A stretch of 64,000 nucleotides of DNA from Nannochloris sp. 'desiccata' (lineage: Eukaryota > Chlorophyta > Trebouxiophyceae > Chlorellales > Chlorellaceae), in contig JAGTXX020000006.1 in NCBI GenBank assembly GCA_019044685.2, positions 434,001 through 498,000 of the forward strand, in the 5' to 3' direction. This document shows positions 21,879-32,485 of this stretch, piece after piece. The stretch's first letter is position 1, and each line of letters starts with the position of its first letter. Below the pieces are notes generated by a model. It was not told where the DNA came from, searched no databases, and saw only the letters and a program-made list of their open reading frames with translations. Both the position numbers and the translations under genes were made by a program.

Positions 21879-23588
21879 CTTTGGTCACCCATCCGATCAT
21901 GATCATGGCATCAACGCAGCATGGCCGTTGGGAAACACCCCCGGAAAATGGGCAGGAACATACTGCATGTTGCTCTGCGTTCCTTAAGTACATCTGAGAA
22001 ACACAGCAGACCCTTGGGAAACGAACGCTGCCCGCTCTCAGACCAACTTCATGGGCGTGATCTTCACCGCCATGAAGAACCGACAGCAGACCTCACACCA
22101 TGCAATGCGGCTTGATACGCCACCCTAGAAGATAGAGATGGGATTTATACTATGGTGTATCGCCAAGGGAAGGGTATCCTTGGCTTCAGAGTCTCTCGGC
22201 AGGGGCGCTGGCCTTCCTATTACATTTTTGGACTCAGAAACTTGTTCAAGGCATTCGTCCAGCCACTGCCTAAGGCTGGCAACAATCCATCAACAATCCA
22301 TCAGCTTAATAATTAATTATTAATGAATAATTAGTCATCCTGCCATTTTTTGGAAGCTAGTCGTCAGCTTAATACTGAGCTAGCGTTATTTACATGAGCT
22401 AAAGTAAAGAATGAAATATACCGTAGAAATGAAAAAAGAAAGTTTATGTAAATTATTTATTTGTAGCAGCATGCTCCCGTCTTTTCATTAAATTATCGGA
22501 CAGGGCCTCAAAAATGTTAATTATTTGAGCTCGGACAGGGCTGATCTGGAAATTCTAAGATCCTGTGTTTGCTCTGCAACGCCCTTCCTCCTATAAGTCA
22601 GAAGAGAAGAAAGTTGGACAGGCTATAAAAAGGCCAGTTTGAAGCCATAGAAGCAACCAAAGTTGGCAAACCTGGATCGGACAAGTTCGCCAGAACAATT
22701 GTTTTTAGCTCGGACAGCCCTCAAACACTAATTAATTGTCCGATAACTTAATGAAAAGACGGCATTATTAATACTTGATGATATGTTTTAAGGGAGGTAA
22801 ATAACAAGATGGATCGCTTGGAGAACAAGGTGGATGGCAACACGATAGATCTTGAGAGCAAGATGGATCGCAATATGGAGAAAATGGTGGAGATGTTTAT
22901 GGCTATGAGCTAGGACATAGCTTTCTTAAAGGGAGCGGTAAGCAAAAAAAATTGAACGGGGGGCTTTTTGTGTGCGGTGACGAATGAGGCACGAGAGAGG
23001 ATGATTCTTGCTACCTAACAAACCTCAAGAGCCCAACCCCAAAGAACATTGTAAAGTTGAAGCTTAAATTAAATTCAGGGCACCACAAAATCACTTGCAC
23101 AAAATCGGCTCAGCGGCTGGCTAGGGGCCAATACCAACTTCAAGTTACGTCTACAAACGTGGCAAAATTGGCAGCAGAATCGCCTGCATCAGAACCTTTT
23201 CTCGATCCAACAACAGAACCTCCCGCGCTCTGGGCCCTTCATCTCTGAGAGGTTTTACGACAACCTTGCCCTGCCACCGCCACCGCCTTTGCTAATCTGA
23301 AAGCAAACCTGCCAAGGTTGAAATAGATCAATTCCACCTCTTCTGCTCAATGTCTGCTCCTTGTAAGTCACTGCTTTTGAAAATTGCCTAGGAAACACTG
23401 TAGGACACCCAGGAACACCCATGCTGACTGCACCCAGCACACCATACCTGGCAGCAGGGCCTTGATTTTGATCAAATGCACGCACCAGTTCATTGGATGC
23501 AATTACACAAGATTGCTGTATCCAAGAAAGCTGCTGGCAACTCAGAGACTTAAAATTTCTACAATATTGTTCTTCTGGCTTTAGTAAA
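21879..23588. other. Repeat-derived intergenic region with no intact gene
   Basis: 1.7 kb with many short broken frames, the longest such stretch in the window. It includes the MITE-like element at 22477-22762 and a 34-codon frame at 22809-22913 whose repeated MDR/LENK/MEKM units look like the coiled-coil part of a retroelement gag-type protein. Later sequence (23050-23580) is Pro/Thr-coding with no supported product. I see degenerate mobile-element debris without recognisable reverse transcriptase, transposase or LTRs. Confidence 0.5.
22477..22762. mobile_element. MITE-like element with 26-bp terminal inverted repeats
   Basis: 286 bp bounded by inverted copies of a 26-bp sequence beginning CCGTCTTTTCATTA and ending TTATCGGACA (22477-22502 and 22737-22762) with one mismatch. 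Subterminal copies of TCGGACA occur near 22497, 22531, 22675 and 22709 and inverted near 22737, as expected for transposase-binding motifs. There is no coding capacity, and a target-site duplication is not evident. It is best described as a non-autonomous DNA element; superfamily unknown. Confidence 0.55.
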
Positions 23589-24317
23589 ATGTCTCGCATT
23601 CAAGGGTTGCGGGTTCTTTCGAGCCTGCGCTCTCAACTCATTGGAAATGAAATAGCACCAGCTATGGAATCAGCATTTCAACAGCTTCGGTAAGAATCCG
23701 TCTTGGTTACTCCTTTTTTGGCAGTGATTATAATGCGTTAAAGTTAGACACTTAATTTTCGCCTAGCTTACTCACTCTTCTCATACAACACAAATTTAAC
23801 GTACAGGGGTTATAGTAGTGTACCTGAATATTGGGGCCGAGACTCCCCCTACCACCCCGGCACAGATTTTCTAGGCACCCCTAAAGATCATCTCGACCTT
23901 GTCGCCAAGCGGCCTCTCTCCCCCCACGTGTTCGAAATTGATCACAAACAAATGCACTACAAAATGCCTTTAACAGCAACATCTTCCATCTTAAATCGTG
24001 TTACGGGAGTCATGTTGTCTGCAGGATTTGGCGGGGTTGCTTTATTATCACTAAAAAGCGGGGACCTTGGAGCTTTGATTGCTTCGTATAAAGCCGCCTA
24101 TCCTTTACTTGTCTACCCCGCGAAATTTGCTATAGCCTTCCCATTGGCATATCACTACCTTGCAGCAGTACGTCATGTGTACTGGGATCATTATAAATAT
24201 GGAAATATGATTGATAAAAACTCCCCCTTGGAGTTGCCCAATATTCAAGCAAGTAGTAAAGCTGTTATTTTGGGAGGGGCTGCAATTGCTGCAGGATTGG
24301 CTGTGTATAGCATCTGA
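23589..24317 (+). CDS. SDHC: Succinate dehydrogenase cytochrome b subunit (SDHC)
   Basis: Membrane anchor of mitochondrial complex II, binding heme b and ubiquinone. Exons 23589-23689 and 23807-24317 give 203 aa. The N-terminus (MSRIQGLRVLSSLRSQL) is a basic amphipathic mitochondrial presequence. Diagnostic blocks: RPLSPHVFEIDHKQ, SILNRVTGVMLS with the Ser/Arg of the quinone site, and YHYLAAVRHVYWDH with a His expected to ligand heme. Three hydrophobic helices are visible, the last at the C-terminus (SKAVILGGAAIAAGLAVYSI). Intron gtaaga...gtacag splits an Arg codon. Confidence 0.93.
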
Positions 24318-24547
24318 TTTTTTGATCATAGAATAAAAGAAAAGTTTGTTCATGTTTAATGATTGCGAGCCTTTGTAAATTAGAAAATGGACAGCAGAAA
24401 GAAGATCAGTCTGGTGGCGGGAGGGCACCAACAGAGAGAGTTTCTAACGAACATAATCTATTACGTGATTCTTGAAGAATCTTTCTTTTTAACGACGTGA
24501 ACCCTATAACTACTGGTTTTGGCTGCTCTCAAGCAGGTAGATGTAAG

Positions 24548-26018
24548 ATGCAAACGCAGTTATCTGCCAGAAACTGCGTAAATCGCTCTATCAAAGTAAC
24601 GTCATTGGATTCCATCCCTCGACCAACTTATAGAAGACATAGTTACCTCGTAACACCTGGTAATAACGAATTTGTGTCTCTAAATAAGTTCTCAAGGTCT
24701 CAAAGACATCCTATATCACATGTAAGCAAGTTGATCAGGGAGGGATTCTGTCCATTTGGCAAGTTTCCCCCCCCCCCCGTTTAAAAACATGCCGCAACCC
24801 CCAAAGACCACTAGAGAAGTATAATGAACCAGATCTTGGGTGCACAGTAGCATGAATCCTACGTTCTCAGATTGTTATTTCATTCACCTAATCTTGGTCA
24901 CCGTCGCCTTTTTTTTGCAGATTACCAAAGCTCGACCTACCCCCTCCACCATGACTCAAGAAAAAATCAACTTCAAAGTCGCTGTCTTCAGTGCCGTTGA
25001 GTACGTTGTTGAGTTTTTACAAACGCCTTTATCCTCCGCTTTCAGTGAAGTCAAGTTCTTTCAAGCACGGCTTGACCACGACACCGCCAGCCTTGTCAAA
25101 GGCTACGACGCAGTCTGCCTGTTCGTCAATGACGTCTGTGACGCCGAAACTATCGACACTCTTGCAGATAACGGTGTGAGATTCATCGCTATGCGTTGTG
25201 CTGGGTACGATCGCATCGACGTGGCTGCCGCTCAGAAGAGAGGCATCAGAGTCGTTCGGGTGCCAACCTATTCCCCTCGATCCGTGGCTGAAATGGCGTT
25301 GACGTTGATTATGGCTGCGTCTCGTAATTTACGACCTGCTATCCAGAAAGTTTCTATTGGTAATTACCAACTCTCTGGCCTGGTAGGCTTAGAAGTATCT
25401 GGAAAAACTTACGGCATTGTGGGCACTGGTAACATTGGCATCGAGTTGATTAAACTTCTTAAAGGCTTTGAAGGCCGTATATTGGCATACGATATCTACG
25501 AAAGTGAAGAAGCCAAAGCGCATGGAGCCCAATATGTCGATCTGGACACGTTATTAAAAGAAAGCGACATTGTTTCGCTACACACGCCCTTGTTGCCGAC
25601 AACCCGTCATATTATAAATAAAGAGAAATTGCAATTGATGAAACAGCATGCCATCTTGATAAATGTTTCTCGTGGAGGTTTAATTGATACCAAAGCCTTA
25701 ATGGAATCACTCCAACTTGGAGATGATGCAAACTCCAGCAGTGGCGGGAAACTTGCCGCTGTGGCCTTAGATGTGTATGATAAAGAGGAGTCTTTATTTT
25801 TTGAAGATTTCACACGTTTCCCTGCAAATGAAAGGATGAAAAAATGGGATAATGCGTTTACTGTACTGAAAAGTTTACCTCAAGTGCTGATTACACCACA
25901 TATTGCTTTCTTAACACAAGAGGCATTAGGCAATATTGCCGATACAACGGTTGAAAATTTACACCAGTGCGCACTTGGTATGAACTTGGCAAATGAAGTG
26001 AAGCCACCTTCCCATTAA
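24548..26018 (+). CDS. D-lactate dehydrogenase-like 2-hydroxyacid dehydrogenase, likely organelle-targeted
   Basis: NAD-dependent D-isomer 2-hydroxyacid dehydrogenase; the closest group is bacterial-type LdhA, which reduces pyruvate to D-lactate and serves fermentation in algae. Exons 24548-24721 and 24921-26018 give 423 aa, phase 0 (intron gtaagc...tttgcag). Exon 1 is Ser/Arg/Asn-rich and acid-free at the start (MQTQLSARNCVNRSIKV), a transit-peptide-like extension. Core motifs: RCAGYDRID, Rossmann GIVGTGNIG, INVSRGGLIDT with the catalytic Arg, ALDVYDKEESLFFEDF, and TPHIAFLT with the catalytic His. An internal ATG at 24951 (CACCATGA) would give a cytosolic form of about 355 aa. Exon 1 is supported by phase and composition only. 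Confidence 0.85.
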
Positions 26019-26401
26019 TTTTAGTAAGCAAAAAGTAGCAATCAGGATACCTCCCCTCTCCCACGCTCTCGCGCTCTTTCACGGAGTGAGGACTATAATT
26101 TATTCTATGTATAAAAAGTACCGCAACAATATGTCTATCGATAAAATACTGGATGAACTACACATCGAAAATCTCTTTTTGATTTTCTTTTGTAGTTCCT
26201 TGCTGCATGTTTGTCCTTTAATGTGGTATTGCCTAAACGTTCTAGCCTTTATACCGTACAAATGCGTTTACTACTTTTTTGTGCACCCCTTGCTCCATGT
26301 AACTTTTGTTTAGGCGCTTCATTTGACTTTCTTTCCTTCTTTGACTAATTTTTATCCAACATAACATGCTAGTCTTACATACATACATAATAATAACTTA
26401 T
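26019..26401. other. Intergenic between convergent genes
   Basis: AT-rich 3' flanks of the dehydrogenase gene (+) and the plastid-type gene (-). No frame or repeat of note. Confidence 0.5.
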
Positions 26402-27202
26402 CTAGATACTGTATGCACTTCCTTGTTCCATTACTTCTCTCTCCAGCTTCTCAGCGGCGTCAAAATCAATATCCAGCAACGTTCTCAACTGCAGCAACGT
26501 GGCAAAATCTGCCGGCTGGGCTGTATTTTCTAAATGCAATCTATACAACTGCTGCAGCTGTACTCCTTCATGGCTGGTATTCAGCAGCGGCAATCGGCAG
26601 ACGCTATTCTCGTGGAGAGCTCGGCGGAGTTCTACCATCGCGCGTGCTGTATTGCTGGAATTAAGAAAGCCAATTGCTCGGTGAACAGCGACTGCTTGCC
26701 GTGTTCTGGCCAAGGCCATTCTATACTCTCTGCCATCCTGGGCATTAGCAGTCTGCAGTTATTTGAGTGATTAAATCAAAAAATAAAGATTAATACAGTG
26801 CTTGGGAGTGCAATGAGAGAGTATTTGAAAAGAAAAAAGAGAAGAAAATTAAAATGGTCAAAACCAAGTTACCTCTAAAACACCGTCAAAGCCAGAAATT
26901 TGTTTCTTACTAGGCCAATTCTGCTTGCTGCTTTTCATCTGACGCCAGAGATACCAGGAGATAGCAGCAACAACACCAGCGGCAATGGGGAGAGCTCGGT
27001 CAGGCTGAAAAAAGTTGTCTGAAAATTGAGTCGGACTAACGGCAACGCTGGCGCTTGATTGCTGGGAATTTGTTGCCCTAGCTGTGCAAGCTTCCCTTGG
27101 GCGCCTGTGCCGCAATGTACTGTGCTTCTTATTGAGTATATGACTTGTTTGGAGGGGATTGCGACATGTCGCGGCGCAAGGAACCGCGGCAGACAACTCC
27201 AT
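26402..27202 (-). CDS. Plastid-targeted single-pass membrane protein, unknown function
   Basis: Exons 27202-26873 and 26752-26402 (phase 0; intron gtaact...actgcag) give 226 aa. The N-terminal ~60 residues are rich in Ser, Ala, Thr and Arg with few acids, like a chloroplast transit peptide. One hydrophobic helix follows (ALPIAAGVVAAISWYLW), then a basic segment (KSSKQNWPSKK). Exon 2 is fully helical: RMALARTRQAVAVHRAIG, an LHLEN segment, and a closing LLDIDFDAAEKLEREVMEQG unit ending in AYSI. The closing pattern (Leu-rich helix, aspartate-led turn, Glu-rich helix, Phe/Tyr-Ser-Ile end) recalls plastid alpha-helical repeat proteins, but I cannot name the family. The upstream in-frame region lacks an earlier ATG. 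Confidence 0.6.
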
Positions 27203-27527
27203 GGTTGAGTATGTGCCAGCAAGATTCTTTGGTAGTGAAGGAGCCCTGGCGCACAATATAACCTGTTTCCGGGTGATTCAAGGTACAATGTATATATCGA
27301 ATATGCGAAAATGTAACGACTATACCCTAATAAATTATTATTTTTCAAAAAAAAAGCGTCTGCGAAGAAAATGCTCGAACTTTATTTTAAAAGTTTCGAG
27401 CCAATCAAGAGCATTATTTATATTATAATTAGAACTAGAATTTTAGAATATGGATATATCTATACAAGCAGTATGAGATAGAAAAGTACAATGTCAGGAG
27501 TTTGTTGAGAACTACCTTTGATCAAAC
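27203..27527. other. Divergent promoter region
   Basis: 325 bp between the plastid-type gene (-) and RTEL1 (+). AT-rich with a short A run near 27347. No gene seen. Confidence 0.45.
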
Positions 27528-30500
27528 ATGCCTCTTTACACGCTAAGGTGAGCCGAGTCTCTTTTAATTAACTGTTTTCACACTCTATTATACTATTACT
27601 ATTAATACATTCCATGTGTCGTTGCAGAGATGTCGAGGTGGAGTTCCCTTACGAGGCCTACCCCTGCCAGCTCGATTACATGTCCAGCGTGATCCAGGCC
27701 TTGCAGGAGAAGAAGAACGCTTTGCTAGAGAGTCCCACGGGTACAGGAAAGACGCTATGCCTGCTCTGTGCCAGTCTAGCCTGGAGGATTGCTCTACAAA
27801 AGCAAGCAGAAGCAGCTCCAGATATCGTTCGGGAGGCGGAGCCTCACGCCAGCATCCTTGTTCAAGGACTCAAGGTAAGGTGGTTAGACGAGGAACAATA
27901 ATAAAAGCAAAAGAGAGGGAGAGACCTATTTTCAACTACAGGGAGATACGTGCATGCACTAGGGGACAGCTGATGTACATTTTTTTCCTGTAACGTCGTT
28001 AATCTGTTCTAATTTTTTTCCCTGCAGGAAGCATATGCCGACTTGAAGGCAGAAAGGTCCACTCAAGGCTTGCCTACTATTATTTACTCTTCCCGTACCC
28101 ATAGTCAGCTGAAACAAGTAATGAAAGAACTCTCTACCACCAATTACAAACCCCGTGTCTCTATTCTAGGCTCTCGTCAACAAAGTTGTCTCAACCAACA
28201 CGTCCAACAGCTCCCACAAACCGCCGCCAACCAAGCCTGTCGCGCCCTCGTAGCAAAACGAGACTGCAAATGGCATCGCAATGTAGAACCATTCCTGAAA
28301 AAGAACCCTGATACAAACCAAGCTGTCATGGATATAGAAGATCTCACAAAACTAGGGAATAGTCGCAATCTTTGTCCTTATTTCTTATCAAGAGACATGG
28401 CGGCAAATGCAGACATAGTTTTTATGCCGTACAACTACTTAATTGACCCAAAAACTCGTGGAGGGCTTGGTATAACTTGGGAAAATGCTATTCTTATCTT
28501 TGATGAAGCGCATAATGTAGAGGGCGTCTGTTCTGATGCTGTTTCATTTGATTTACCTGCCTCGTTGTTGGCAGGGGCGATTATCGAAGCTGGGACGGCA
28601 GCTGAGTTGGCAGCTGCACAAGCTGATAACGCCAAGGGATTTAATGTAGTAGATTCTTTTGGTAAAATGAATGATGGATCAAGTCGTATGAAGGACTCTA
28701 TCGAACTAAAACAGCTTCAATTGGTCTTACGAAAACTAGAACAAGAGTTGGCTAGCTTGAATATCAGTTCAGAGCGGGGTTTTACTGCTCCTGGGTCATT
28801 TTTATTCGATCTCCTAGACAAAATTAGATTAAATGAACAAACCTGGCCTGAAATGCATTCCTTAATGGAAAAAGCTACCGCTCTATTAACATTTGACGCT
28901 GTAGAAGGAGGCCGTAGCACAGGTAGCAGATCTTCTGCGTATCGTCTTCACGCTTTGCATGAAGTGCTCACGACGGCATTCTTGACCAAAGACGCACCCA
29001 GAGAAGGTGCTCAACCATCACATCTTAGCTATAGAATGCATGTCCGTTTAGAACAGCCTCCTGGAGCTGATAGACCTGTCCCAACTTTAGGATATTGGTG
29101 TTTTAGCCCCGGCCTCGCAATGGCGGCGCTGACTGATGCTAAAATTCGATCCATTTTACTAACGTCCGGTACTCTAAGTCCACTAGGGAGCTTTGCACAG
29201 GAACTTACCATTCCATTTGATATTAGATTAGAAAACCCCCACGTGATAGATCCGTCTCAAGTTTATGTAGCAGTGGTTGGGAAAGGCCCTCGAGGGGAGT
29301 CACTTAATTCTTCCTATCAGTCGCGAAATAGGAGCGAATACAAAGAAGACCTAGGAAATGCAATAGTTAATTTTGCACGAATTGTCCCTGATGGATTACT
29401 TGTGTTTTTTCCTTCTTATGGGGTGCTAAGGCAATGCACCGAGGCATGGCGGTCCACGGGGGCAGGAGGTGTTAGTATTTGGGATCGAATTAGTCAATAT
29501 AAAGCGCCTGTAGTAGAACCTAGAGATACAGCTATGTTTCCTGCTGCAACCACCGATTTCAGAGCGAAATTGGACAACCCTGCGTATAAAGGTGCTGTCT
29601 TTTTTGCAGTCTGCCGGGGAAAAGCCAGTGAAGGTCTTGATTTTTCAGATCGTGCTGGGCGTGCTGTCATCATTACAGGGATCCCGTATGCGACTAGAAC
29701 TGATCCAAAAGTACAGATAAAGCAAGATGTATTGAATGTGGCGAAAAGAATGTATTTTCATCCTTCCAAAAGGCAGTATCCTGGTGGTGTACTTCTAAAA
29801 AATAAAAGCGGTGCCAGCGGGAGTGGTAATTATGATAATAATAATAATAATAATAATAATAATAGTACCGCCCCTGCCCCTGGCCCACTTCTTGGCAGTG
29901 ACGCTGAGCCTCTCAGTGGGGATACTTGGTACGTTCAACAAGCCATCCGTGCTGTCAATCAAGCTATGGGCCGTGTCATTCGTCATCGCCGAGACTATGG
30001 GGCAATCATCCTTTGTGATGAGCGTTTCAATCAGGACAATGTTCGGAAGCAACTTTCTAAATGGCTTCGGGATCATGTACGAGATCCTGGCAGCTTTGGA
30101 GCGACAGCTGCGGAATTAACACGTTTCTTTAAAGCGCAGGATGATGCATACAGGCAAGGGCTGATTGGTGACGGTGGGCAGAGCACTGTGCCTGGAAGGG
30201 CTCTGCCGAGCGACGGGAATTTGTTAAAGACTATGAATGGGAATAGTAGAGGTGCATTTCAAATAGCAGCCAGAAACCCAATGAACACTGATGACGTTGT
30301 GGAAGGTGTAGGATCACTCCAGCAGCAACACGCTTTATTGCAGTCTGTGCCAGCAGCAGCGGATATGGCAGGCATTGTTCAACTAATAGCAGGGCCTGCT
30401 GCTGCAGCGGTGGCGGCACCGAAAAGAGCACAGCAGGCGCAGCAGCACTCTGAAGAATTGTTTGCTGTCCCTAGTAATTTACAGCCTGGAGGGTTGGATG

Positions 30501-31819
30501 CTATCATGTTGGAGCTAGGAACTGATCTTTGTGGTAAGAAAGGAGGAATGGGGGCTTTGAATGGACATGGCCATGCTCCTGCTCCTGCCGCTGCCGCTGC
30601 CCCCTCGGGTGCTGGCTCTCATTTTTCTGCCTCCAGAGGTACAACAACAACATTAACAACAGCACGACCAGGAGGGGGTAGTTTAAAACCATGGGAACGT
30701 GCTGCAGCGACTGTCCCTATGAACCCCAGTGCTGCAAGGCCAAACTCTCGATTTTCGGGCTTTGGTCGCAATGGCGGGGGTGTCGGTGGTGGTGGTGGTG
30801 GCGACGGTTTAGGGTCGAACATGGTAGGTCCAGCTCATAAACTGCAACAGCATCAACACCAGCAACACTATGATACTAAAGTAGCCGAAATACAACCCCC
30901 AATAGTAGGACGGAGAGCGCTGCCGCCACCAGCTGCCGCACGAAAAAGGTCGCCAGCAGGGGATGATACTATTCTTGCTCCTCCTATTGCTCGTCTTTCA
31001 AACGGAAATGAGCATCAACATGAAGATGATGTATTGCAGAATCCTGCCTCTAATAGTGCTGCTGAAGCTGGTGCAGAGGCTGCCCCGCGTGAAGCAACAT
31101 TGATTTCAAGGCTGACTACGGAACTGCCAAAAGAGAGCTCTATTCAAATTCGACAAGCATTGAGACAATATATCGTAGATAAAGACCCTCGGCCACTGCT
31201 GACCATAGCAGCTTCAGTGCTGTATAACCCTGATAGGAGATCGCTGTTAGAAGCGTTTAAACGCTCAGTTCCTGAGAAATTATGGGGTGCTTTTGATGTG
31301 CAAGTGGAAAATGCACGAGTTGCAGCAGCACGCAGAAGTGACTCAGGCCAAGGCAGACCCCCTCCTTTGCCGCATCCAGCGGTGTCTGTCAAGGCACTTA
31401 GGGGCAGAAATAGCGTATCTTCTGGCAATACTGCATGTCGTACAGTTCACCAGGAAGGAAGGGTGGCTGGAAATGGAGCTATCCAAAAGCAAGTTGGGGG
31501 GAGCGGTGGTACAAATGGCGATGGAGTGGCAAAAGTTAATAATCAGAATCAGCGCAAGCTGGTTTCGAATGATGCAGCAGGTAAAGAGGGTAGCAGAGTT
31601 GATAGGAAGAATATTCATGGTCCAAATAGAGTTGTTAAAGCTACTACGCCGCCTTGTGGAGTGTGCAAAAAGCCGTGTGAATCGCCGCACTCTTCGACGT
31701 GTTGCAAGACATTTATTGCATGTTATAGATGCTGGCTGACCGCTGTGGCACTGCGGAAGTGCCCAAGATGCAATAAAGAAGTTAAGAAGAGCATGTTGCA
31801 GCCAAAATATTTCATGTAG
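27528..31819 (+). CDS. RTEL1: RTEL1-type Fe-S DNA helicase
   Basis: Superfamily 2 5'-3' helicase that dismantles D-loops and T-loops and protects telomeres and replication forks. Exons 27528-27547, 27628-27874 and 28028-31819 give 1352 aa. The 20-nt first exon encodes only MPLYTLR. Seen: [16 protein letters not shown]-motif, Walker [10 protein letters not shown] (about 27730), [10 protein letters not shown], Cys residues of the Fe-S cluster (about 28190-28380), DEAH box FDEAHN (about 28500), and motifs [20 protein letters not shown] and [15 protein letters not shown]. The C-terminus holds a low-complexity region, a harmonin-N-like helical unit (about 31095-31310), and a Cys-rich RING-like C4C4 finger (CGVCKKPC ... 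CPRCNKEV). This C-terminal set separates RTEL1 from FANCJ, DDX11 and XPD. Confidence 0.93.
29837..29863 (+). repeat. (AAT)9 coding microsatellite in RTEL1
   Basis: Nine AAT codons encode a poly-Asn run between helicase motifs V and VI. It sits in frame, so length changes would alter only a surface loop. Confidence 0.9.
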
Positions 31820-32485
31820 GGCCGCTTTTTTAAATAATCTCTGTATTACATTTAAAATTGATTAAATTTTACAAATTGAGAATTTACAAGTCTACAAACT
31901 TAGGCGACAGTTCATTAAGTAGTTCTGATCAACGATCAATTTCGATATGTGCGTTGCCTAGGCATAACTAATGTCGCAGCTATAGTTCATGATCAGCAGT
32001 CTTTTTGTGTTCGATCACTTATATCTCATATCATATAGCATTGGTCTTATTAGAGGGCAATCTATAATTTGTTTGTAGTCGGGCATAGTTAGAAATGATT
32101 AGCGGTTGTAAAGATCTGCCCAATTGTAACTTGTTCTGTCTTTGGCTCCCTCAATCATTTAGAACCACATGCGACCTCGATACCGATTTGTGCATTCGGC
32201 CGGGCCATGCCGCATGAACACGATGATGGTATTTACTTGAAGCTGGTAGCCTGCTTTTCATTTCACGGCCAAAATACCACCAATTGATACAGTTTTTTTC
32301 TCTGCAAATCTGTATATGATTTAATAGTCTGTGCTTCAATTCCTGCATATTGCCAGTAACATGAGAATGATGATTTAGGTCGCGTAAAAGCTCAGAAGAG
32401 GCACAATGCAGAACATTGAACAGATGGCTTTCTTAAGGACTAAATACTGGTTGTTATTTGCAATGAACGCATAGAATAGACGCAT
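31820..32485. other. Intergenic
   Basis: 3' flank of RTEL1 and promoter of the SBP-box gene. A minus-strand frame at 32151-32348 has no family resemblance. No RNA gene seen. Confidence 0.5.

Noticed and set aside
23255..23599. Minus-strand frame overlapping the SDHC start
   Set aside because: Antisense to the SDHC leader, no ATG near its start, Gly/Arg-rich end from a simple GC-rich stretch.
24840..24920. In-frame upstream start (24840) of the D-LDH reading frame with a hydrophobic run
   Set aside because: The stretch ends in a strong polypyrimidine-AG acceptor and reads as intron; the spliced transit-peptide exon is the better model.
29811..30119. Hydrophobic Ile-rich frame (repeated ATT/ATA) within RTEL1
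   Set aside because: Artefact of reading the (AAT)9 repeat and helicase exon in other frames.
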